The notes under the pieces are model-generated. The model saw only the letters and a program-made list of their open reading frames with translations, had not been told where the DNA came from and ran no database searches. A stretch of 10,927 bases of DNA, taken from an uncultured Clostridia bacterium (GTDB taxonomy: Bacteria > Bacillota > Clostridia > Christensenellales > Borkfalkiaceae). The stretch lies in assembly GCA_947174175.1 (NCBI GenBank), contig CAMWHW010000011.1:1-10927 (forward strand). Direction: 5' to 3'. Shown here piece by piece: positions 1 to 6,366 of this stretch. How positions within the stretch are numbered: position 1 is the first letter of the stretch; every line of letters begins with the position of its first letter. The position numbers and the translations under genes are program-made.

Positions 1-342
1 AACGGCGCGCTCGGAAAACCCACTCTCGCGCACCTATTCGAACTCGCTTAAAACGACCTATTTGCGCACGTAGAGATAGGAATCGGCAACGCCCGCAAAG
101 CTGTCGGAAGCGGAATCTTCGTCCACCGCCGACGAGCGCACGGCGTACAGCTTTTTATCCGAGAGAAGGTTTTGTATATCCTTATCAAGCTGAGCTTTAA
201 GAGAACCGTCCTTTTCCGCCCTTTCGAAATAGCTTGCGGGACAGACGAACAGCGGCGGCGTATTTTTTATGCCGAGCGAAAGCAGATTATAAGCTTTTCC
301 TCCTATCTCGGTTATATCACGAACACGGTTTGTAAGAATCAT
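1..342 (-). pseudogene. PEP synthase / pyruvate phosphate dikinase N-terminal domain, partial, with two in-frame TAG codons
   Basis: The readable part (ATG at 342-340 to TAG at 60-58, 94 residues) is the start of the ATP-grasp-like nucleotide-binding domain shared by PEP synthase, pyruvate phosphate dikinase and rifampicin phosphotransferase. It has the early GGKAYNL motif (residues 14-20), then AVRSSAVDEDS and SFAG, which in the family contact ATP phosphates. The TAG at 60-58 does not end the similarity: the same frame continues VVLSEFE, a second TAG at 36-34, then VRESGFSERAV up to the window edge. Family members have the same SGFSERA-like motif at this spacing. So the frame is intact but has two nonsense codons. 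It may be a decayed gene, a recoded one or a sequencing error. The start lies one base after the stop of the upstream DUF4832 gene, with no clear ribosome site, suggesting translational coupling. A TTG at 354 is a less likely start. The C-terminal part and the phosphotransfer domain are outside the window, so which family member it is cannot be told. Confidence 0.7.
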
Positions 343-343
343 A

Positions 344-1747
344 TTATTTTTCAAGATACTCTATACTTCCGATTTTATTCGCTTTCAGTGCGGAATTCCA
401 AAGCCCGTCGTTGGCAAATTGCAAACAGTAAAGCGGAGCCCCCTCAACCTCTTCTCCGAAAAGCTGCAAATACACGTCGTATTTGCCGTAATCTAAATTC
501 AGTTTTGAGGAAAATCTCACTTCCGTTTCACCGCAAAAAACGCCAACTTCTTTTGCTACCGCAACGGCTCCGTTCTCGTCAGTGATAATAATCTTGGCAC
601 GTTTTTCCTTGTTCAGATTTCCGAAGCCGACGTTTTTCAGACTCAGTTCAATACTCAGCTTATCGAGTTTATCGGTATACAGAAAGGTTGAATTTTTTAG
701 CACGAAACGATAGCCCATGTGATTCTGGATATAATCGAAGGCGGTCTTTCCGTAATACAATTCGTCCGTCCCGCAATCGCGCGTATAAAAACTCTTTTTC
801 CATTTATCGATTACGTTGTTGTTCCATTCGATATTCAGATAGCTCAGATTGAGCTCGTTCATTTCGGGCAAACACGATTCTATATTATGAAGCGGACTGT
901 CGGGTATCACCACCTCTCCGCCATACGGTAAGTGCGCCGTCTGTGCGCTTAAAAACGCAATATCCCGCTCCCTGTCCGCATAGGTGCCCAAATCGCTGTT
1001 CGAGCCCAGATACCCGTCGTTGAAAAGCCCGAGGCGGTAAGCCTTTTCCGTCGCGCCTATCGTATAATCTGCCGCCTTGTCCGCAGTTATTCCCAGATAA
1101 TCGTAAATCATTTTCGGGGTTCTTACAAGCACGGGAATATTTTTGGCGTCACTCAAAAACTTATCGATTATAGGAGAAATATTTTGCGCGTTTGCAATAG
1201 CGCTGGAATGCATCTCGCCCCAGGGCCCGATTAACCCCACTTCAATAGCCGTGACCGTACTTTGGTAACTATTGATTATAGGGCACACTTGTCCGATATG
1301 CTGCAAAATGGTTTGCAGTTCGGGCTCCTTGTTCTTCGCGCCGCCGTACGAAGGGTCGTAAGCAAATCTTACCACGGCGTTTTTATCCTTCTCTTTCAAA
1401 AAACCGAGCAAGTCTTTTAACCCGTCCAAAGCCGCCTGGCTGAGAAGTTTATCTCCCTGCCCGTTCACAGCCGCCGAGAAAGCGCTGATATCGATACGTA
1501 AATGATAGAGTTGCGTTGCTTGACTTACGATATTGCGGTTGTACGATATCCCGCTTTCGGTGACCCTTACGTATATGGGGCGGTAAAAACCCTGATCGGG
1601 ATTGTTGATTTTTTCGGTGCTCTCCGTATAGTTCAACTGCTGAACGTAGCTTTGCGGTTTCCCGTTCGTGCAGCACGGCAAAATGAAAGCGCACGCAAAA
1701 ACGACGGCAACTGCAATCAATGCAAAAATTTTATTCTTAACTTTCAT
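344..1747 (-). CDS. DUF4874/DUF4832 domain exported protein, probable lipoprotein
   Basis: This 467-aa protein begins with an export signal (residues 1-25: MKVKNKIFAL, hydrophobic core, then ILPCC). An atypical lipobox would place the lipidated cysteine at 25 or 26, so it is probably a surface lipoprotein. Residues about 45-210 fit DUF4874: NNPDQGFYRP near 48-57, and GLIGPWGEMH near 171-180, an arrangement reminiscent of (beta/alpha)8 glycoside hydrolases. Residues about 230-455 fit DUF4832, with LFNDGYLGSNSDLGTY (241-256), YGGEV (275-279) and a C-terminal beta module. The family is thought to act on carbohydrate, but no activity is assigned to it here; E178 and D244 are conserved-looking acidic residues. 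I chose ATG 1747 because it gives a proper signal peptide; a TTG at 1783 would add 12 odd residues. There is no Shine-Dalgarno sequence before it. The gene ends in TAA one base before the PEP-synthase-like gene, so the two probably share a transcript. Confidence 0.85.
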   Translation of the reverse strand: MKVKNKIFALIAVAVVFACAFILPCCTNGKPQSYVQQLNYTESTEKINNPDQGFYRPIYVRVTESGISYNRNIVSQATQLYHLRIDISAFSAAVNGQGDKLLSQAALDGLKDLLGFLKEKDKNAVVRFAYDPSYGGAKNKEPELQTILQHIGQVCPIINSYQSTVTAIEVGLIGPWGEMHSSAIANAQNISPIIDKFLSDAKNIPVLVRTPKMIYDYLGITADKAADYTIGATEKAYRLGLFNDGYLGSNSDLGTYADRERDIAFLSAQTAHLPYGGEVVIPDSPLHNIESCLPEMNELNLSYLNIEWNNNVIDKWKKSFYTRDCGTDELYYGKTAFDYIQNHMGYRFVLKNSTFLYTDKLDKLSIELSLKNVGFGNLNKEKRAKIIITDENGAVAVAKEVGVFCGETEVRFSSKLNLDYGKYDVYLQLFGEEVEGAPLYCLQFANDGLWNSALKANKIGSIEYLEK

Positions 1748-1783
1748 AGATTTTATATAACCAAATTGCTTAACACAAAACAA
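1748..1783 (-). promoter_or_regulatory. Possible promoter directly abutting the DUF4832 start codon
   Basis: On the minus strand TTGTTT (1783-1778) is followed after 18 bases by TATATA (1759-1754). The ATG begins at 1747, about seven bases past the -10 box. If this is the promoter, the message would start at or very near the ATG and be leaderless, which would fit the lack of a ribosome-binding site. The region is AT-rich and overlaps the T-tail of the preceding terminator, so chance similarity is quite possible. Confidence 0.35.
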
Positions 1784-1814
1784 ATGACAGCCCGCCGTTC
1801 ACACGGTGGGCTGT
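1777..1814 (-). terminator. Intrinsic terminator of the 406-aa lipoprotein gene
   Basis: The minus strand forms ACAGCCC, an A-C mismatch, CCGT, a GTGA loop, ACGG and GGGCTGT: 7 plus 4 base pairs between 1787 and 1814. It is followed by a T-rich run interrupted by G (CATTTGTTTTG). It begins 12 bases after the TAA of the lipoprotein gene and separates it from the DUF4832 gene. Confidence 0.8.
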
Positions 1815-1826
1815 TTGGAAAGTTCG

Positions 1827-3047
1827 TTAAAACCAGACAAGATTTACAAACTCGTCTGCGATGTCTAATTCTTCCTTAGAAAGCTTATCTACGTCGGCAA
1901 GCTTAATTGCAACAATTTTTCCCGTTCTGCTTTCATACACAACGTACAAAATATTTTCCGAAGTTTTGTTGCCTTCGGCGTCCGTATTGTAATAGTTTAT
2001 CTTGTAAGCGGGCGTTTTTTCCATCTTGGTCACGGTTGCAGTTTCACCCGACGGCATAAAACGATGTAAAAGATTGTTGCCCTGACTCGTGTAGTTAAGC
2101 ATATTTTCAAAATCAGATGCTTCAACGTTTAATAAAACGCCGGTACCGTACAGCATAAGCATCGTTGCTTTATTTTCATTACCGAATGCTACTTTTGTAA
2201 ACCGTGTGCCGTTTTGTTGCAGCGACGTCACCGCCATATCTTCGGTTGTATGGTAAATATAACCCGAAGCGGTCTTTTTCGTCCATACCGCGGAATCGGG
2301 GTTGACGTTATAATAGTATGAGCTGCTGGATGACCTCCCGCCGTCATTGCAGGACACCGTTATACGGATAGTTTTATGTCCGTAACTTGACGAATCGAAA
2401 CCGGTAACCGAACTGCCGTTCATCTGAGGCATCGTAAGAATTTTATCGAATCCGACTGTTTCTTCCGTATCGTCCTCATATTCAAGTTCCACTTTTATGT
2501 CGGATAAGTCCATCTCGTCATTAAGCTGATATTCCAATGCGGGGACTACTACTTTAAAGTTTTTAATTGCGTGTACGACGCTGTAATCAACTTTAACCTC
2601 ACATTCTCCGCCATTTATTTTCGAGTCGGAAGCGTTACCGGATAATTTTACCGTCAGTTCTTTGCTTTCGGCTATTTCGCTTGCGTCATAGCCGCTGATT
2701 TCAAACCGCAGCATCGTATCCATGTAGTAGCTATCACCGCCGATATTGACAGATGCCGAACCTTGCGACCCGCTTCCCGAGTATGTCAAATCGAGCGTAC
2801 CGTTAACCGTATTGCCGTCGTTTCTTTTAAGCGTAACGTCAAAAACGTATCTCAGCTCAGGCGGGTAGTTCACGATATCTTTGACTGCGCTGTTATCAAC
2901 GTATACCCAGTCCTGATTATACTCACTGTCCGAAAGGGTAGCCGACACAAGCTCGTAAGAGTATTTCTTCCCGCAGGCGGCAAGCCCGAACGCACAAGTC
3001 AACGCGCATACGAGCGACAGAATAATAAGTACTACTTTCTTTTTCAT
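1827..3047 (-). CDS. Lipoprotein with a bacterial Ig-like (group 3-type) module
   Basis: This 406-aa protein has a textbook lipoprotein signal: MKKK, a hydrophobic stretch, and the lipobox LAAC with lipidated Cys25. It should sit on the outer face of the membrane. Residues about 28-158 are a beta-rich region I do not recognise. Residues about 161-248 resemble bacterial Ig-like group 3 domains: a LDLSGLKV-like segment (MDLSDIKVELEYEDDTEE), then VTGFDSSSYGHKTIRITV. Residues 250-406 are unrecognised and mixed alpha/beta, with a KINYYNTDAEGN segment and a C-terminal helix. No catalytic motif is visible; a binding or structural role at the surface is an inference. The ATG is preceded by GGGAGG (3053-3058) with five bases between, so the start is secure. 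The gene has its own promoter and its own terminator and is therefore likely monocistronic. Confidence 0.9.
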   Translation of the reverse strand: MKKKVVLIILSLVCALTCAFGLAACGKKYSYELVSATLSDSEYNQDWVYVDNSAVKDIVNYPPELRYVFDVTLKRNDGNTVNGTLDLTYSGSGSQGSASVNIGGDSYYMDTMLRFEISGYDASEIAESKELTVKLSGNASDSKINGGECEVKVDYSVVHAIKNFKVVVPALEYQLNDEMDLSDIKVELEYEDDTEETVGFDKILTMPQMNGSSVTGFDSSSYGHKTIRITVSCNDGGRSSSSSYYYNVNPDSAVWTKKTASGYIYHTTEDMAVTSLQQNGTRFTKVAFGNENKATMLMLYGTGVLLNVEASDFENMLNYTSQGNNLLHRFMPSGETATVTKMEKTPAYKINYYNTDAEGNKTSENILYVVYESRTGKIVAIKLADVDKLSKEELDIADEFVNLVWF

Positions 3048-3052
3048 AATGA

Positions 3053-3058
3053 CCTCCC
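3053..3058 (-). promoter_or_regulatory. Shine-Dalgarno site of the 406-aa lipoprotein gene
   Basis: GGGAGG on the minus strand lies five bases before the ATG at 3047-3045. This fixes the start and shows that the host uses classical ribosome sites. Confidence 0.85.
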
Positions 3059-3085
3059 GATATTCACAAAGTAATAATTTCTATA

Positions 3086-3114
3086 AGTATATCATAAAGT
3101 TCATTTAATTTCAA
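3086..3114 (-). promoter_or_regulatory. Sigma-A-type promoter of the 406-aa lipoprotein gene
   Basis: The -35 box TTGAAA (3114-3109) and the -10 box TATACT (3091-3086) are 17 bases apart, one mismatch from consensus in each box. Transcription would start near 3079, giving a leader of about 30 bases with the GGGAGG ribosome site. The rest of the gap back to the RNA terminator (3115-3199) holds nothing I can identify. Confidence 0.75.
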
Positions 3115-3199
3115 GCGTGTGACGGCACAAAAGAACTTGTCACCGCATTTTGTAACTGTTCTGAGGAACCGTTCGATACCCGCCACACTCTTATAGCGC

Positions 3200-3240
3200 A
3201 AAAAAAGACCGCGCCCCCTACTTTACTTCGGTTGACGCGG
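3200..3240 (-). terminator. Intrinsic terminator after the tmRNA/tRNA-Ala unit
   Basis: On the minus strand the arm CCGCGTC (3240-3234) pairs with GGCGCGG (3215-3209) over seven pairs, one of them T-G. It closes an 18-base loop and is followed by TC and seven Ts (3206-3200). It lies 36 bases beyond the CCA end of the tRNA and ends the stable-RNA transcript. Confidence 0.75.
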
Positions 3241-3276
3241 GTTGATACGCCTGAATGCGTACCTGCCTAAATAGCC

Positions 3277-3352
3277 TGGTGGAGCTAAGGGGAGTCGAAC
3301 CCCTGACCTTTTGAATGCCATTCAAACGCGCTACCAACTGCGCTATAACCCC
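3277..3352 (-). tRNA. tRNA-Ala (anticodon GGC)
   Basis: The 76-base minus-strand sequence folds as a complete cloverleaf with encoded CCA (3279-3277). The acceptor stem GGGGTTA/TAGCTCC contains a G3-U70 pair, the identity element for alanyl-tRNA synthetase. The D stem is GCGC/GCGC with an AGTTGGTA loop. The anticodon stem is TTTGA/TCAAA with loop ATGGCAT, so the anticodon is GGC (3319-3317). The A32-U38 pair is the one typical of alanine GGC tRNAs. The T stem is AGGGG/CCCCT around TTCGACT. It reads GCC and GCU codons. It lies seven bases downstream of tmRNA in the same orientation and is probably cut from a common precursor. Confidence 0.97.
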
Positions 3353-3359
3353 GTATGTA

Positions 3360-3743
3360 TGGTGGAGCAGCGGGGACTTGCACCCCGGTCTTACGTCGTT
3401 CGGACGCGCTTTCTACATACTTAGTTCACCTATTAATCTTTCCGTGCCGTACGCCGGTAAACGGGCAATACGGACGGGCAAACCGAAAATTTCTTTAACG
3501 GAGCGCGGTTACGCCGCCGTTAAAGTTCCGCCTGATTAAGCGCCGCAAACACTTCGGCGAAAGAAAGTGCCGCGGCGGACAGCTTGTAGTTAAGCTGCGC
3601 AAGCAAGGCTAGCCCTTGCAGGGAAAGCCATTACTTTTTCAGATTTGTTATCTGCGTTTAAATTTAAAGTTCCGTTTTTACAAAGCCGAGCCTTTGGTAT
3701 GCTTACGTCGTCTCCCCGCCGCAATCGAAACTGAAACTGCCCC
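3360..3743 (-). ncRNA. ssrA: Transfer-messenger RNA (tmRNA)
   Basis: tmRNA rescues stalled ribosomes: charged with alanine, it enters the empty A site with SmpB and supplies a short reading frame that tags the broken protein for proteolysis. The 384-base molecule has matching ends: 5' GGGGCAG (3743-3737) pairs over seven positions with CTGCTCC (3370-3364), followed by A and encoded CCA. The third pair is G-U, the alanine identity element. The T arm is CGGGG/CCCCG around TGCAAGT (3376-3382). The tag frame lies at 3655-3590 and is followed by a helix, CAGCTT/AAGCTG (3597-3580), that holds the stop codon, as in known tmRNAs. The rest (3371-3579) is the pseudoknot-rich part; I did not resolve each pseudoknot. 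It is a one-piece, not permuted, tmRNA, with its own promoter upstream and tRNA-Ala directly after it. Confidence 0.95.
3590..3655 (-). other. tmRNA tag-peptide reading frame (21 residues plus TAA)
   Basis: The resume codon GCA (3655-3653) follows TTTAAATTTAAAC. The frame encodes a tag that starts ADNKSEK, has MAFPAR in the middle and ends ASLACAA, then TAA (3592-3590). This is about twice the roughly ten residues common in Bacillota. It ends in Cys-Ala-Ala where most tags end in Leu-Ala-Ala or Val-Ala-Ala. The frame also holds a small hairpin, GCAAGG/CCTTGC with a five-base loop (3603-3619). The start and stop positions fit the conserved tmRNA layout. The other two frames from the same region stop after two (AGA TAA) or seven codons and carry no Ala-Ala end. 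Confidence 0.8.
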
Positions 3744-3772
3744 GAAAACGCGCAGAAACCAACTACTATTAT

Positions 3773-3802
3773 ATTATAACCGTACGCCGCGCAAAAAATC
3801 AA
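3773..3802 (-). promoter_or_regulatory. Sigma-A-type promoter for tmRNA / tRNA-Ala
   Basis: The -35 box TTGATT (3802-3797) and a perfect -10 box TATAAT (3778-3773) are 18 bases apart. Start of transcription is expected near 3766, about 23 bases before the mature 5' end of tmRNA, which fits later trimming by RNase P. The -35 box begins only six bases after the stop codon of the hydrolase gene, and no terminator lies between them. Confidence 0.75.
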
Positions 3803-3808
3803 GCAAAA

Positions 3809-4816
3809 CTACGCATTTGCGATAAAACGGTCGATTGTCCCCATCACCTCTTCGTCCTCTTCGGTTACCGCCTTCCAATCGAACGAGGCAAAATATTCTT
3901 TCGCTTCCTCTCTGCTTTCAAACTTATGCGCGCCCGTAAGCTCGGCAAGTTTTTCTTCCGCCGCAACGGTATTGTAAGGGTTGTGGCGCTTGTCCGCAAG
4001 CATTAAAACGCTGATATTTCCGCCCTTTGCAAGCTTTGCGGGACTGTGCTTTAAAGGCACCGCGCCGTCCTTTTCGCCGTGAATAAGCAAAGTCTTAACG
4101 CCGCTCTTTTCCAAAGCCTTGACCGCCTTGGTATTGCCCTTGGCGCCGAACTTGAAAAAGTTGATTACGCTCAGCCAGCCGCGCACGAACGGCGCGTACG
4201 AGCGCACCATTCCGCCCATTCCCTTCATTGAATCGCACACGCATTGCGCGGGTGAATTGAACCCCGACATAGCAACGACGCCGTCGGGCTTGACCGTTCC
4301 GCACGCCGCCGTGACCGAATACGCACCCCAGCTGTGACCGACCAAAATTACCTTTTTACCTTTCAGCCTTTCGTCCTTTCTTACCGCAATGTACGCGGCG
4401 ATAACCGCCTCCGCGCCAGCGTAAAAGCCCTTTACGCCCTTACCCGCGGAGTTGTTGCACCCGTAAGCGTCAACGGCTAAAACGGCGTTGCCCTGCTTTG
4501 CAAAGTGCGCGATTTCGGTCATATAGCTGGCGCTGCCCGCACCGAAGCCGTGCTGAAAAATCACCACCCTTTCGCACTCCTGCACGGGCTTTACCGAATA
4601 GAGCGCCGCGGAAAGAATAATGCCGCTGTAATAGACGGGCACGCACTCCGTGGTAAGATTAAATTCTTCGGGCGTGAAATATCTGAATTCGGGGTTTTTA
4701 TCCTGCCTGCTTCCGAACACGGCTTTGTGTATTAAAATTGCGGGAACGAGCGTAAGCACAACCGCAAACACCGCAACGACCGCAAGCGCAATCAATAAAA
4801 TTACGTACCACTGCAT
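3809..4816 (-). CDS. Membrane-anchored alpha/beta hydrolase (serine hydrolase, S33/Hydrolase_4-like)
   Basis: This 335-aa protein has an N-terminal transmembrane anchor (residues about 4-29), then an alpha/beta-hydrolase fold. HGFGAG (89-94) is the oxyanion-hole loop. GHSWG (160-164) is the nucleophile elbow with Ser162. HGEKDGAVP (246-254) gives the acid, Asp250, and DKRHNPY (275-281) gives the catalytic His278. The triad is complete, so it is probably an active esterase, lipase or peptidase; the substrate cannot be told. The first residues up to the anchor have no cleavage site, so it stays membrane-bound. It ends in TAG; reading through would run into the tmRNA promoter, so TAG acts as stop here. 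It follows pgi by 60 bases that contain a strong hairpin, with no separate promoter and no ribosome site close to the ATG. It may depend on read-through from pgi. Confidence 0.88.
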   Translation of the reverse strand: MQWYVILLIALAVVAVFAVVLTLVPAILIHKAVFGSRQDKNPEFRYFTPEEFNLTTECVPVYYSGIILSAALYSVKPVQECERVVIFQHGFGAGSASYMTEIAHFAKQGNAVLAVDAYGCNNSAGKGVKGFYAGAEAVIAAYIAVRKDERLKGKKVILVGHSWGAYSVTAACGTVKPDGVVAMSGFNSPAQCVCDSMKGMGGMVRSYAPFVRGWLSVINFFKFGAKGNTKAVKALEKSGVKTLLIHGEKDGAVPLKHSPAKLAKGGNISVLMLADKRHNPYNTVAAEEKLAELTGAHKFESREEAKEYFASFDWKAVTEEDEEVMGTIDRFIANA

Positions 4817-4819
4817 ATT

Positions 4820-4853
4820 TAAAATTTGCGGGGCGGCGTAAAGCGCCGCCCCG
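4820..4853 (-). terminator. GC-rich hairpin between pgi and the hydrolase gene (probable terminator)
   Basis: The minus strand pairs CGGGGCGGCG (4853-4844) with CGCCGCCCCG (4838-4829), ten perfect pairs around a five-base CTTTA loop. The tail CAAATTTTAAA is only weakly T-rich, so termination may be partial. The hairpin ends 12 bases before the hydrolase ATG. A GAGG (4860-4857) just upstream of the hairpin is the only ribosome-site-like motif nearby. Confidence 0.65.
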
Positions 4854-4876
4854 TATCCTCGTTAAATTAATTTTTA

Positions 4877-6313
4877 TTAAACCATGTATCTGCCGTCAAG
4901 ACGGGGAGCGGAATCCATCTCCTTCTTCTGCCCCTCGTAGCCCTTCTTGCCGAGCAGCGCAAAGGTTGCCTTTTTGCCGTTTTCAACGCCGGGCTGGTTG
5001 AAGGTGTTTATGTTGAGCATTGCGCCCGCATACGCCGTCTGCAATTCGAGCATGAACATAAGCTGACCGAGCGTGAACGCGTTGATTTCGGGCATATGTA
5101 TGGTGTAATTCATTCTGCCCGCCCTCATCAGCGCGTAAGCGGTAGCCTTGTTTTCCGCCTGAATAAGCTCCTGCATAGTGTGTCCGCCAAGGAAGCCCAC
5201 GTCGGGAATATCCTCGCAGCCGTGGGGTATGGGCATCGTGCACGAATACTTGCCCACGGAAATAAAGGTAATAACCTTGTCGTAAGGTCCTTCGATATAC
5301 AGCTGAACCTGCGAGTGTTGGTCGGTTACGCCCAGGCTCTTGACGGGCGTCGTACCCGCGTTGACCGTATTGCCGTCGTAGTCCACCGCCTTGCCGAGCG
5401 ATTCCGCCCACAGCTGGCAATACCAGTCGGCAATGAGTTTCAGATTATCCGAATAGGGCATAAGAACGTGAATGTTTCTGCCCTCGTTCATGGTAAGGTA
5501 CATAAGCGTCGCGCACGCAAGTGCGGGGTTGCTGTTGATAGTGGGTTTGGAGCAAACGCTGTCCATATAAGCCGCACCTGCAAGCAGACCCTTTATATCG
5601 ATACCGAGAACCGCCGCGGGCAGAAGTCCCACGGGGCACAGCTCGGAAAATCTTCCGCCTACGCCGTCGGGCAGGATATACTTTTTAACCTTGCCGCCGA
5701 GTGCGTTGTCAATCTTGATAAGGTTGCCGCGGCACGCGTCGGTCGTGAATATCATATTTTCGGCAAGGTCCACGCCCGCCTTCTTTAAAATGTCGGAAAT
5801 GATGAGGTACTGGGTCATCGTTTCGCTGGTTGCGCCCGACTTGGAAATTACGTTAAAGCACGTCTTTTCGGGTTCGATAACGTCCAAAAGCGCCTGCATT
5901 CTTACGGGGTCTACGTTGTCCTCCACGTAGAACTTGGGACCCTTGCGCTTGCCGTTGGGCAGCTCGTTATAATGCAGATGGCACAGCGCGTTGTAAACCA
6001 TGCTGGGACCGAGCGCACTGCCGCCGATGCCGAGCACGACGAAGTATTTGAACTTCTTTCTTATTTCCTTTGCGGTTGCAATAATATCCGCAACTATATC
6101 GTCCTGGTTGTAGGGCAGTTCGGTCCAGCCCATATAAAGCTCGTCCTTGCCGCGGTTTTCCTTGACGTAGTTAAACGCCGCCTCCGCCTTGGGCTTTAAA
6201 TCTTTAAGCTGGGAATCCTTTATGCCCTTCTCTCCGAGAGATTTGGACATCATATAATTATAGTCCACCGTCACGCGCATGGAATTGCGCCAATCTTTGG
6301 TTTTATAAGCCAT
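4877..6313 (-). CDS. pgi: Glucose-6-phosphate isomerase
   Basis: Interconverts glucose 6-phosphate and fructose 6-phosphate in the cytoplasm, the second step of glycolysis. At 478 aa it belongs to the shorter bacterial form rather than the roughly 550-aa E. coli type. Sugar-phosphate isomerase motifs are all present: GIGGSALG (95-102) and SKSGATSET (157-165), which bind the phosphate; DGVGGRFS (216-223), the first family signature; Glu304 in WAESLGKA; DQHSQVQLY (331-339); and NTFNQPGVENGKK (436-448), the second signature with catalytic Lys447. Nothing essential is missing. The start is ATG 6313; GGAGG lies 13 bases upstream, a somewhat long spacing. The gene has a near-consensus promoter and ends in TAA followed by a hairpin. 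No other glycolysis gene is next to it. Confidence 0.97.
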   Translation of the reverse strand: MAYKTKDWRNSMRVTVDYNYMMSKSLGEKGIKDSQLKDLKPKAEAAFNYVKENRGKDELYMGWTELPYNQDDIVADIIATAKEIRKKFKYFVVLGIGGSALGPSMVYNALCHLHYNELPNGKRKGPKFYVEDNVDPVRMQALLDVIEPEKTCFNVISKSGATSETMTQYLIISDILKKAGVDLAENMIFTTDACRGNLIKIDNALGGKVKKYILPDGVGGRFSELCPVGLLPAAVLGIDIKGLLAGAAYMDSVCSKPTINSNPALACATLMYLTMNEGRNIHVLMPYSDNLKLIADWYCQLWAESLGKAVDYDGNTVNAGTTPVKSLGVTDQHSQVQLYIEGPYDKVITFISVGKYSCTMPIPHGCEDIPDVGFLGGHTMQELIQAENKATAYALMRAGRMNYTIHMPEINAFTLGQLMFMLELQTAYAGAMLNINTFNQPGVENGKKATFALLGKKGYEGQKKEMDSAPRLDGRYMV

Positions 6314-6326
6314 TTTTAATTATTTT

Positions 6327-6331
6327 CCTCC
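6327..6331 (-). promoter_or_regulatory. Shine-Dalgarno site of pgi, long spacing
   Basis: GGAGG on the minus strand lies 13 bases before the ATG at 6313-6311, longer than the usual 5-9. No alternative start codon lies closer, and the protein start aligns well with the family, so ATG 6313 is kept. Confidence 0.65.
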
Positions 6332-6366
6332 AAAACTTATGCATTTTTGCAAATCATTGCCTATTT

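Noticed and set aside
1..342. Genome-wide reassignment of TAG to an amino acid
   Set aside because: The hydrolase gene ends in TAG at 3811-3809 immediately before a promoter and tmRNA, so TAG works as stop in this genome. The two TAGs in the PEP-synthase-like gene need a local explanation or wider survey.
3315..3539. 74-codon plus-strand frame
   Set aside because: It runs antisense through tRNA-Ala and tmRNA, both of which are supported by structure.
3590..3802. 70-codon minus-strand frame that continues the hydrolase frame after its TAG
   Set aside because: The stretch is the tmRNA promoter and the 5' part of tmRNA. Only its last 21 codons are translated, as the tag peptide, so it is neither a hydrolase extension nor a separate protein.
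5096..5788. 230-codon open frame on the plus strand
   Set aside because: It lies wholly inside pgi on the opposite strand, shows no family motif and has no ribosome site; it is a shadow of the pgi codon pattern.
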